From IMCC26256 sp046081705 (GTDB lineage: Bacteria; Actinomycetota; Acidimicrobiia; IMCC26256): 27,030 nucleotides of DNA. Location of the stretch: assembly GCA_046081705.1 (NCBI GenBank), contig JBJTWK010000119.1:1-27030 (forward strand), read 5' to 3'. The notes under the pieces were generated by a model that worked only from the letters and a program-made list of their open reading frames with translations, made no database searches and was not told the DNA's origin. Below are positions 6,913-13,621 of the stretch, one piece after another; the first letter of the stretch is position 1, and every line of letters begins with the position of its first letter. The position numbers and the translations under genes were made by a program.

Positions 6913-7800
6913 GTGGATGCGACGGAGCGTGGGACGCAGCGGGGGAGCCCCGGGGTGCTGCTCGTCGGCCGTGGGCGCCGGGCGCCGCTCATCTCGATCC
7001 ACACGTACTTCGACGAACTCGATCACGACCGGGCGCTCGCGGCGGGGCTCGACGATCGCCCCGTGTTCGCGATCCTCGTTCCGGGCGCGGACGACGATGT
7101 GGTGCCGGATCGGATGGAGGCCTGGGTCGATCGGTCGATCGCAGCGATCCGCGGCGCCGGTCTCCAGGGCCCGTACCACCTCATCGGGTGGTCGCTCGGC
7201 GGGCTCGTCGCGTGGGAGGTCGCCCGGAGGCTGCGCGCCGAGGGCGAAACGGTCGTCTACGCGGCGAACATCGACGGGATGCGCATGAAGCTGCGGCCCC
7301 GTCGGCTCGGCGACGCCGTGCGGTACTACGCCGACGAGGCCCGCCGCATCGACGATCGATCCACCCGTGCCAAGTACGTCATGCGCGCGCCGGCGCGGCA
7401 CCTCGACGGGATGCGGGAACGCGCGACCAAGCGTGTGCAGCGGATGCGACGTCGGTTCGGCGTGGCGTCCGATGCCCCGATCGCCAACACGGCCGAGGCG
7501 TACCACCCGCTCATGTACGCCGCGAAGATGACGGGCCTGCACTTCGTCCCCCGCCCGTACTTCTTCCGTCCGACCCTGCTCGTCTCGAGGGTCACGGCGT
7601 CGATCGTCGACTCCGACGAACTGCTGCGGTGGGGCACGTTCCTGCCGGCCGGCGTCGACGTGTACGAGGTCCCCGGCGATCACCACTCGATGTGGGAGGC
7701 CGAGCACGTGGAGGGGACCGTCGCCGCGATCGCGCGTAGCCTCGCCGCCGTCGACGAGATGGAGGCGGTTCGGCATGGTGGCGACGCGCAGGCTGGGTGA
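6913..7800 (+). CDS. stand-alone thioesterase-domain protein (alpha/beta hydrolase, PF00975-like)
   Basis: 295-residue alpha/beta hydrolase resembling the thioesterase domains that release products from NRPS/PKS assembly lines. The nucleophile elbow is HLIGWSLGGLVAWEVARRL (89-107, S94); a candidate acid is D233 and the catalytic His lies in VPGDHHSMWEAEHV (253-266, H257). The central region (130-200) is a basic, Arg-rich lid (for example TKRVQRMRRRF). No carrier protein, adenylation or ketosynthase gene is in the window, so a housekeeping or editing thioesterase, or an esterase, is possible. It starts with GTG 6913, is probably leaderless, and overlaps the aldo/keto reductase start by 26 bases, so the two are likely one operon. 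Confidence 0.82.
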   Translation: MDATERGTQRGSPGVLLVGRGRRAPLISIHTYFDELDHDRALAAGLDDRPVFAILVPGADDDVVPDRMEAWVDRSIAAIRGAGLQGPYHLIGWSLGGLVAWEVARRLRAEGETVVYAANIDGMRMKLRPRRLGDAVRYYADEARRIDDRSTRAKYVMRAPARHLDGMRERATKRVQRMRRRFGVASDAPIANTAEAYHPLMYAAKMTGLHFVPRPYFFRPTLLVSRVTASIVDSDELLRWGTFLPAGVDVYEVPGDHHSMWEAEHVEGTVAAIARSLAAVDEMEAVRHGGDAQAG

Positions 7801-8749
7801 CCTCGAGGTCTCGGCGATCGGCTTCGGCTGCATGTCGCTGTCCGGCACCTACGGTGCGGCCGACGACGACGAGAGCCGGCGCACGTTGCTCGGTGCCCTC
7901 GACCTCGGGGTGACCTTCTTCGACACGGCCGACATCTACGGCGCCGGACACAACGAGACCCTCGTCGGCGCGACGCTCCGGGCGGTCCGGGACGATGTCG
8001 TGATCGCCACCAAGTTCGGGTTCACGAGCGCACCCGGCAGCCCCACGGTGGGGGTGCGCGGTGACGCCGCCTACGTGCGGGAGGCGTGCGACGCCTCCCT
8101 GCGTCGGCTCGGGGTCGACACGATCGACCTCTACTACGCGCACCGGATCGACCCGACCGTGCCGATCGAGGAGACGGTGGGCGCGATGGCCGAACTCGTC
8201 GCGGCCGGCAAGGTCCGGCACCTCGGCCTCTCCGAGGCCGGATCGGCGACGATCCGTCGGGCGCACGCGGAGCATCCGATCGCGGCGATCCAGAGCGAGT
8301 ACTCCCTCGTGACCCGATGGGCCGAGGACGAGTTGCTGCCGACGCTCCACGAACTCGGCATCGGGTTCGTGCCGTTCAGTCCGCTCGGGCGCGGCCTGCT
8401 CACCGCGTCGCTCGACGTGCTGCCGGAGGGGGACTTCCGCCGCGTCATGCCGCGCTTCACCGGCGACAACTTGGACACGAACCGAGCGCTCGTGGCGCGC
8501 TTCGCCGGGATCGCGGCGTCGAAGGGCTGCACGGCGGGGCAGTTGGCGCTCGCCTGGGTGGTCGCGCAGGGCGACGACATGGTGCCGATCCCGGGGACTC
8601 GTCGCCTCGAACGGCTCGTCGAGAACGTCGCCGCGCTCGACGTCGCCCTGTCGGCCGCGGACCTCGCGGCGATCGACGCGCTCGGCCTCGCCGAGGCGGT
8701 GGCCGGTCCTCGGTTCCCCGACGCCCTCGAGGAGCTCACCGGCCGCTGA
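7775..8749 (+). CDS. aldo/keto reductase
   Basis: 324-residue NADPH-dependent oxidoreductase of the AKR (alpha/beta)8-barrel superfamily. The catalytic tetrad is complete: D50 and Y55 in FFDTADIYG (48-56), K80 in ATKFG, and H123 in YYAHRIDP (120-127). Cofactor-side motifs are FSPLGRGLLT near the middle and VPIPGTRRLERLVENV toward the C-terminus. It is of the type that reduces aldehydes such as methylglyoxal (YajO/AKR13-like), but the substrate is open. ATG 7775 lies inside the end of the thioesterase gene; GGAGG about 10 bases upstream supports the start, so unlike many neighbours it uses a Shine-Dalgarno, as expected for an operon-internal gene. Confidence 0.92.
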   Translation: MVATRRLGDLEVSAIGFGCMSLSGTYGAADDDESRRTLLGALDLGVTFFDTADIYGAGHNETLVGATLRAVRDDVVIATKFGFTSAPGSPTVGVRGDAAYVREACDASLRRLGVDTIDLYYAHRIDPTVPIEETVGAMAELVAAGKVRHLGLSEAGSATIRRAHAEHPIAAIQSEYSLVTRWAEDELLPTLHELGIGFVPFSPLGRGLLTASLDVLPEGDFRRVMPRFTGDNLDTNRALVARFAGIAASKGCTAGQLALAWVVAQGDDMVPIPGTRRLERLVENVAALDVALSAADLAAIDALGLAEAVAGPRFPDALEELTGR

Positions 8750-8753
8750 CGGG

Positions 8754-8782
8754 TTGGCAATGTCCGACCCTCCTCCTATCCT
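8754..8782 (+). promoter_or_regulatory. near-consensus sigma70-type promoter for the HD hydrolase gene
   Basis: TTGGCA (8754-8759), a 17-base spacer and TATCCT (8777-8782) match TTGACA-N17-TATAAT at 5/6 and 4/6 positions. It sits 4 bases after the aldo/keto reductase stop and gives a leader of about 40 bases ending in the AAGGGGG ribosome-binding site (8817-8823) before ATG 8829. Confidence 0.6.
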
Positions 8783-8828
8783 CAGGGTGGTCGGGGGAAC
8801 GGAGACCCCGCCGGCGAAGGGGGCGGCC

Positions 8829-9554
8829 ATGACGACGTTCGTGCCGAGGAGTGGACCCAGCGCGGCCGTCGACCGGGCGGTGGCGTGGGTCGAGGAGCTG
8901 TTCGCGGGTGAGACCTCCAAGGGTGGCGAGGCGCGCCCCTACACGGAGCACTTGTTCGCCGTCGCCTCGATCGTCGACCGGTACGGCGGTGACGAGGACC
9001 AGATCGTCGCCGCCCTGCTCCACGACGTGGTGGAGGACACGGGCGGTGCCGCCCGCCTCGCGGAGATCGAGGCGCGATGCAACCCGCGGGTCGCAGCCAT
9101 CGTCGACGCCTGCACCGACTCGTGGGTGAGCGATCCACGGGACAAGGAGGCCTGGTGGCCCCGCAAGGTCCGGTACGTCCGGCACATCGCCGACACCCCG
9201 GTCGAGGCGGTGCTCGTGTGCGCGGCGGACAAGTTCGCGAACGCCACGAGTTCTCGGAAGGACTACCGGACGCAGGGCGACGCGCTGTTCACTGTGTTCG
9301 ATGGAGGTAGCGGACGCGACGGGCAGCTCTGGTACTACCGACGGGTGACCGAGGAGCTCGTCCGGCGCGGCGTCGACACCGGCGGCCTCCTGGACGAACT
9401 CGTAGCGCTCGTCGAGGCCTGGGTCGCCGAGGTGGAGGCCGGTACGGGCGGTCCGCCCCTCGCGGGCTTCCACGAGGCGTGGTGCGCGGCCGAGGCGGCG
9501 ACGCCGGACGTCGGGCCGGCGCCCGAGCGACCTACGCCTCCACCACGGCCCTGA
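8829..9554 (+). CDS. small HD-domain hydrolase, RelA/SpoT (MESH1)-like
   Basis: 241-residue single-domain HD protein. It matches the (p)ppGpp hydrolase half of RelA/SpoT enzymes: H41 (YTEHLFAV), the signature AALLHDVVEDT with H65-D66 and E69-D70, and ADKFAN with D134 and N138. The spacings H to HD (24 residues), HD to ED, and D to N (4 residues) are those of the Mn2+-binding and catalytic residues of SpoT-type hydrolases. No synthetase, TGS or ACT domain follows, so it would be a small alarmone hydrolase or a related nucleotide pyrophosphohydrolase. The tail from about 215 is Pro/Ala-rich. AAGGGGG 5 bases before ATG 8829 supports this start. Its 3' end overlaps the convergent SRPBCC gene by 23 bases. 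Confidence 0.85.
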   Translation: MTTFVPRSGPSAAVDRAVAWVEELFAGETSKGGEARPYTEHLFAVASIVDRYGGDEDQIVAALLHDVVEDTGGAARLAEIEARCNPRVAAIVDACTDSWVSDPRDKEAWWPRKVRYVRHIADTPVEAVLVCAADKFANATSSRKDYRTQGDALFTVFDGGSGRDGQLWYYRRVTEELVRRGVDTGGLLDELVALVEAWVAEVEAGTGGPPLAGFHEAWCAAEAATPDVGPAPERPTPPPRP

Positions 9555-9990
9555 TGCGCTCGAGCGTCTGACGCATCCCACGCTCGTTGGTGCGACCGCG
9601 GGCTCGGCCGAGGAGCAGCCAGTAGACGCGGGTCATCGGGTTGTCGGGCAGCGCGAACGACTCGGTGACGTCTGCGCCGTCATCGGTCGGGGTGATCTCG
9701 TAGCGCCAGGAGTTCATCGGACGCTCGGCGGTGCCGACGGCGAACCCGAACACCCGGCCCGGCACGCACTCGGTCACCTCGCACGGCGCCCAGTAGACCG
9801 GGCCCACCCCGTTGCGCTTCACGTGGCCGCGGAACTTCGCGCCGGCCGCGGGTCCGGTGGCGCCCTCCAACCACTCGGCCTCGAACGTCTCGGGGCTGAA
9901 CTCGCCGATCCGGGTGACGTCGGCGACGAGGTCCCAGATCGCCTCCGGGGTGGCTCGCATTCGGACGGTGACGGAACCGCTCATCGACAT
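9532..9990 (-). CDS. SRPBCC (START/Bet v1-like) family protein
   Basis: 152-residue polyketide-cyclase/START-like protein. The N-terminal VTVRMRATPEAIWDLVADV (8-26), then FSPETFEAEWLEG and a C-terminal helix (RTNERGMRQTLERIRAVVE) are the typical helix-grip pattern: a long C-terminal helix closing a hydrophobic cavity. In the middle, WRYEITPTDDGADVTESFALPDNP is the usual antiparallel strand pair. Such proteins bind or transform small hydrophobic ligands; no ligand can be named. ATG 9990 has TAGGTT 7 bases upstream; ATG 9984 is an alternative. The gene ends inside the convergent HD hydrolase gene. Confidence 0.85.
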   Translation of the reverse strand: MSMSGSVTVRMRATPEAIWDLVADVTRIGEFSPETFEAEWLEGATGPAAGAKFRGHVKRNGVGPVYWAPCEVTECVPGRVFGFAVGTAERPMNSWRYEITPTDDGADVTESFALPDNPMTRVYWLLLGRARGRTNERGMRQTLERIRAVVEA

Positions 9991-9997
9991 GGGCGCG

Positions 9998-10003
9998 AAC
10001 CTA
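9998..10003 (-). promoter_or_regulatory. leaderless -10 (TAGGTT) for the SRPBCC gene
   Basis: Minus-strand TAGGTT fits TAnnnT and ends 7 bases before ATG 9990. Confidence 0.55.
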
Positions 10004-10039
10004 GCCCGGTGGGTGCGGATCCCGCTCGGGGACGGTCGA

Positions 10040-10711
10040 TCAGATGCCCCGGATGATGCGGGCGATGAGCACGACGAGCACGACGAGCGACAACGACGTC
10101 TGCACCATCATGAGGGCCTTCGCCGGGCGGGTCTTCACGCTCTCCAGCGTCGGACCGAAGGTCGAGTTCGTGTAGAAGCTCAGCGACAGGTAGTCGAACC
10201 AGCGCGGGGCCTCTTCCGGGTGGGCCGCGTTCGGCGGGAACTCGAACGCGCCACCGTGCAGGTACACGTCGGCGAGTTGGTACCACAACGAGAAGATGAG
10301 CGTCGTCGACGCGTACAGCAGCGCGAGATCGCCGATGAGTTCGGGTTGGGTCGCCCCGCGCAACGACGGTGACACCACGAGCGTCGCGATGTTCATGAGC
10401 ACGCTGACGGATGCCGCGGCGAGGAACGCCACCATGACCGCCACGACCCACCCGGGCGTGTCGTCGCGGGTGAACGGCCGTCGGCGGCGGATGACGAGGA
10501 TCCCCAGCACGACGAGCAGCACGCCGCAGATCGCGGTCGCACCGCCCGCAGCGAGGTCGGCCGCCTCGCGGAACGCGCGGCCGTCCTCGGAGGCGAACCG
10601 CTTGATCCGCGAGTCGAGGATGAGGTCGAGCGCCTGCACGACGAGGACGACGAGCATGAGCACGCCGCCGCGCAGGGTGTGCCGCTCGGCGTCGGTGATC
10701 GGGTCGGTCAT
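10040..10711 (-). CDS. four-helix membrane protein with a pore-loop-like C-terminus
   Basis: 223-residue membrane protein with hydrophobic segments near 15-33, 53-74, 87-112 and 124-145, then a re-entrant-loop-like stretch and a last helix (199-220). The segment from Y174 to R221, DYLSLSFYTNSTFGPTLE followed by PAKALMMVQTSLSLVVLVVLIARI, matches the overall pattern of ion-channel pore modules, where a TxGYGD filter would be expected; here the position reads TNSTFGPT. I recognise this TNST/AF-type variant in uncharacterised actinobacterial membrane proteins, so potassium selectivity should not be assumed. ATG 10711 overlaps the oxygenase stop by 4 bases (ATGA), implying translational coupling. 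Confidence 0.65.
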   Translation of the reverse strand: MTDPITDAERHTLRGGVLMLVVLVVQALDLILDSRIKRFASEDGRAFREAADLAAGGATAICGVLLVVLGILVIRRRRPFTRDDTPGWVVAVMVAFLAAASVSVLMNIATLVVSPSLRGATQPELIGDLALLYASTTLIFSLWYQLADVYLHGGAFEFPPNAAHPEEAPRWFDYLSLSFYTNSTFGPTLESVKTRPAKALMMVQTSLSLVVLVVLIARIIRGI

Positions 10712-11658
10712 GGCGTCGCGATCCGGAAGTCGGTGACCTGGGTGTCGTCGGTGCCGAGGTCGGTGAAGTTGTCGTAGGCCCGGGCGGCCATGAACTCCCG
10801 CCAGGGGAACGGTCGGTAGCGCGGGCCATCGGTGCTGAGCGCCGGGATCGGTTCGACGATCGCGTCGCGGTGCGGGTTCGAGAAGTACGGGATGGAGAAC
10901 CGGCGTGAGGTCGTCATGGGCAGGACTCGGTGCACCGCCGCCCGGTAGCGGTCGTTGCTCCACGCCTGCATGCAGTCGCCGAGGTTCACGACGACCGTAC
11001 CGGGGCGGGGTGCCACGTCGATCCACGCGCCGGCGGCGGTCCGGGCCTGCAGACCGCCCGTGTCGTCCTGGAGCAACAGGGTGAGCACACCGGGATCGGT
11101 GTGGTGGCCGAGCGCGGTGGGTCCGAGGTCCGCGAGGCCGTCCCGTTCGTCGGCCGGCACCGGGTCCCCGAGGGTGTAGTGGTTGAGACGGACCGTGCTC
11201 GTGTGCCGGTCGCACGCGCTCCCCGCACGCTCATCACTGGCGAGGCCCAACGCGTCGTGGACGAACGAGAGCGTGCGGACCGCGAGGTCACTGCACGCGT
11301 CGAAGTGCCGCACCATCGCCGATCGGAACCCGGGGAGCGCCTCGGGCCAGCGGTTCCGAGCGTCGAGCGCCGGCACCGTCGGATCGATGAGGTCGAAGAC
11401 CTCCTTGTGGTCGCGACGGCGCTTGGTGAGTTCCCGGTCGTAGTAGCCGAGCGGGTTCGCCTCGGAGCGCATGACGGCCGTCCGCACGCTCCGATCGGCG
11501 TCGAAGAACCGGCGGGTCCAGGTCCAGGTGGCTTCGAAGACCTCGTCGAGGCCGTGCCCGACGAGGAGGAAGAACCCGTGATCGCGGCACGCGGTGTCGA
11601 GCGCGGCCAACGAGGTCGACGTCGGATCGGCGAGATCGACGGTGGGGACCTGCTCCAT
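10708..11658 (-). CDS. 2-oxoglutarate/Fe(II)-dependent oxygenase, isopenicillin N synthase-like
   Basis: 316-residue non-heme iron oxygenase. The N-terminal VPTVDLADP (4-12) with CRDHGFFLLVGHG (24-36) is the DIOX_N region; the jelly-roll core carries the iron ligands H186-x-D188 (in GHHTDPGVLTLLLQDD) and H243 (AAVHRVLP), and the co-substrate pair R253-x-S255 (RRFSIPYF). All catalytic residues are present. It could hydroxylate, desaturate or cyclise a small molecule; related bacterial genes are often annotated as isopenicillin N synthase family without proof. ATG 11658 is chosen because GTGGCAGCAT ends 7 bases upstream and no Shine-Dalgarno is present. It is the first gene of a two-gene unit with the pore-loop membrane protein. 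Confidence 0.88.
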   Translation of the reverse strand: MEQVPTVDLADPTSTSLAALDTACRDHGFFLLVGHGLDEVFEATWTWTRRFFDADRSVRTAVMRSEANPLGYYDRELTKRRRDHKEVFDLIDPTVPALDARNRWPEALPGFRSAMVRHFDACSDLAVRTLSFVHDALGLASDERAGSACDRHTSTVRLNHYTLGDPVPADERDGLADLGPTALGHHTDPGVLTLLLQDDTGGLQARTAAGAWIDVAPRPGTVVVNLGDCMQAWSNDRYRAAVHRVLPMTTSRRFSIPYFSNPHRDAIVEPIPALSTDGPRYRPFPWREFMAARAYDNFTDLGTDDTQVTDFRIATP

Positions 11659-11665
11659 GCGCCCG

Positions 11666-11675
11666 ATGCTGCCAC
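11666..11675 (-). promoter_or_regulatory. extended -10 candidate for the oxygenase gene
   Basis: Minus-strand GTGGCAGCAT ends 7 bases before ATG 11658; it differs by one base from the GTGGCAGGAT elements at 1133 and 24757. Confidence 0.45.
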
Positions 11676-11701
11676 AGCGAGGCGCGAGCGGGGTCGACGG
11701 T

Positions 11702-13621
11702 TCAGCGCGCCGCGAGTCCCGACTGCTCCACGAGCCACGACCGGAGGGCGTCGAGCCCGGCGCGGGTGAGCGCGCCGTTCGACGCGCGGAGGGGACCGTC
11801 GGGTCCCACCGGACGCGTGTCGCCACCGGGGCACAGGAGGTCGTCGAGATCCACGAGGCGGACAGCATCGCCGTGCGCTGCGGCCCATCGTCGCCACACC
11901 TGGTTGACCCAGACCCGGCGTGCCGGATCCCGGAGGGTGGTCGCCGTGGCGCTGGTGTCCCCGTCCGGGAGGCCGGGACAGGTCACCGTGGAGACGAAGA
12001 GCGGGGAACCCGGCACGGCGAGGGTGCGTCGCGCCGCGTCGAGGTTCCGGGTGAGCAGACGTGCGTACCTCGGATCGCCGACCCGGAAGGTGCGCCCACG
12101 GACGCGGTGATCGACGATCGCGCTGGTGCCCGCCATGAGGACGACTCGGTCGGGCTCGTACGCCATGCCGGCCGTCAGCGCGTCGGTCCAACGATCACAA
12201 CGGATCGGGGGTGCGACCAGCTCGCCGGTCACGGTCCGGTTCCCGGCCACCGAGCACGTGGGCGTCGACACCACGGCGACCGCCACCCCTCCGGTCCGGG
12301 TCGCCTGGCGATCGGCCACTGCGAGGGCCAGCGCGTCGCCTTCGCCGACGACGAGGAGGCGCGGCGTTCGGCTCGGAACCTGAGCGCCGTACTTCGCGAA
12401 CAACTCCCGCTGGTTCTCCCACGGGCGTTGCGCGCGGCCGCCGACCGTCGCGGCGAGGAGCACCAGGATCACCCCGACGGTGCCGCCGAGAGCGAGCCAA
12501 TGGCCGCGTCCGGTGAACGCCCCACGGCGGAAGGGCTGCTCGATGAGGCGGTACGAGGCGAATGCGATCGCGCCCACCGCAGCGAAGCGGAGGAGCGTGA
12601 GTGCCGAGGGACCGAGCCCGGTCGAGATCGGGTCGAACCATGCGTAGATGGGTATGTGGAACAGGTAGAGCCCGTACGAGATGAGCCCGATGGCGGCGAG
12701 CGGTCGCCAGGCGAGGATCGGTCGGATGACGCTGCTCGTCGGCTGGATCGCGGCGAGGATCACGAGCGCGCTCGCGACCGCGATCGAGTAGAAACCCCCG
12801 AAGTACATCCACCGCGAGGTCTCGAGCGCAGCGGAGAAGCACCAGAGGATCCATGCGGCACCGGCGATGCCGGCGAGTTCGATGGCGATCCCGCCGCTGC
12901 GGGTGACGGCGAGGGGCCGACGCCGTACGGCCACCGCGAGCATGCCCCCGATCACGAGTTCGCCGGCCCTCCCGACCGTGGACTCGTACGCCCGCACCAT
13001 GAGGTCGGCGCGGGCGTCGAGGCCCATGACGAGCGCGGATCCCATTGCGAGCGCGAGGAGCGAGCCGAGCAGCATCCGTCGGCGATCGCGTGCGAAGGCG
13101 ACGATGCCGCCGAGCATGAACGGCCAGATGACGTACCACTGCTCCTCGATCGAGAGCGACCACGCGTGGGACACCGGGGCCGGCCTCGGTAGGGCGATGA
13201 TCGCGTACCAGTTCTCGACGTAGAGAGCCGTCGCGATCCCGCGCCAGCGGATCGCATCGAGATCCCACGGCGGAGCCCGGAACGCGGCGAACGCGGCCAC
13301 GATGAGGAGCATCAGGATCAGGGCCGGCAGGAGACGACGGGTCCGGCGGTACCAGAACCGTCGGGAGATGGTGCTGCCCGTCTCGGCGTGTCCTGCGAGC
13401 AGGATCGTCGTGATGAGGAAGCCGGAGAGGACGAAGAACACATCGACGCCGAGGTACCCGCCCGGCAACCAGTTCGCCGCTCCGTCGCCCCAAGAGTTGT
13501 GGAAGACCATCACGGCGCTGACGGCGACGGTGCGGAGACCGTCGAGCGCGGCATGGTGCCCGAGCGGTCGCGCCGCGACGTCCGCCGACCGCCCCCCGGC
13601 GCCGGTCCCGACGGTGGTCAT
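11702..13621 (-). CDS. acyltransferase-3 (OafA/YrhL-like) membrane protein with SGNH-like domain, paralogue A
   Basis: 639 residues. Residues 20-395 form an acyltransferase-3 domain of about ten helices: LDGLR(30)...H41 gives the R-x10-H motif, FWYRRTRRLLPA (89-100) the arginine motif, SLSIEEQWY (155-163) and YGLYLFH (316-322) the remaining family motifs. Such proteins O-acylate glycans or lipids in the membrane. Residues about 418-639 are an extracytoplasmic SGNH-like domain, but block I reads VVGEGDALALA (424-434) where GDSxA is expected, and the C-terminal block reads ASNGALTRAG with no DxxH His. Cysteines 456, 475, 548 and 597 align with those of paralogues B and C. ATG 13621 overlaps the stop of B by 4 bases. 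It is the most diverged of the three copies. Confidence 0.88.
   Translation of the reverse strand: MTTVGTGAGGRSADVAARPLGHHAALDGLRTVAVSAVMVFHNSWGDGAANWLPGGYLGVDVFFVLSGFLITTILLAGHAETGSTISRRFWYRRTRRLLPALILMLLIVAAFAAFRAPPWDLDAIRWRGIATALYVENWYAIIALPRPAPVSHAWSLSIEEQWYVIWPFMLGGIVAFARDRRRMLLGSLLALAMGSALVMGLDARADLMVRAYESTVGRAGELVIGGMLAVAVRRRPLAVTRSGGIAIELAGIAGAAWILWCFSAALETSRWMYFGGFYSIAVASALVILAAIQPTSSVIRPILAWRPLAAIGLISYGLYLFHIPIYAWFDPISTGLGPSALTLLRFAAVGAIAFASYRLIEQPFRRGAFTGRGHWLALGGTVGVILVLLAATVGGRAQRPWENQRELFAKYGAQVPSRTPRLLVVGEGDALALAVADRQATRTGGVAVAVVSTPTCSVAGNRTVTGELVAPPIRCDRWTDALTAGMAYEPDRVVLMAGTSAIVDHRVRGRTFRVGDPRYARLLTRNLDAARRTLAVPGSPLFVSTVTCPGLPDGDTSATATTLRDPARRVWVNQVWRRWAAAHGDAVRLVDLDDLLCPGGDTRPVGPDGPLRASNGALTRAGLDALRSWLVEQSGLAAR

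Noticed and set aside
8754..8828. Upstream in-frame ATG 8754/8760 as start of the HD hydrolase
   Set aside because: That ATG overlaps the -35/spacer of the TTGGCA-N17-TATCCT promoter and lacks a ribosome-binding site, while ATG 8829 has AAGGGGG 5 bases upstream and starts right before the domain.
11594..13192. Long plus-strand frames opposite the acyltransferase genes (also 14245-15531 and 16587-17684)
   Set aside because: Their apparent similarity to one another only mirrors the similarity of the three paralogous genes on the other strand; the translations are Asp/Glu/Arg-rich without domains.
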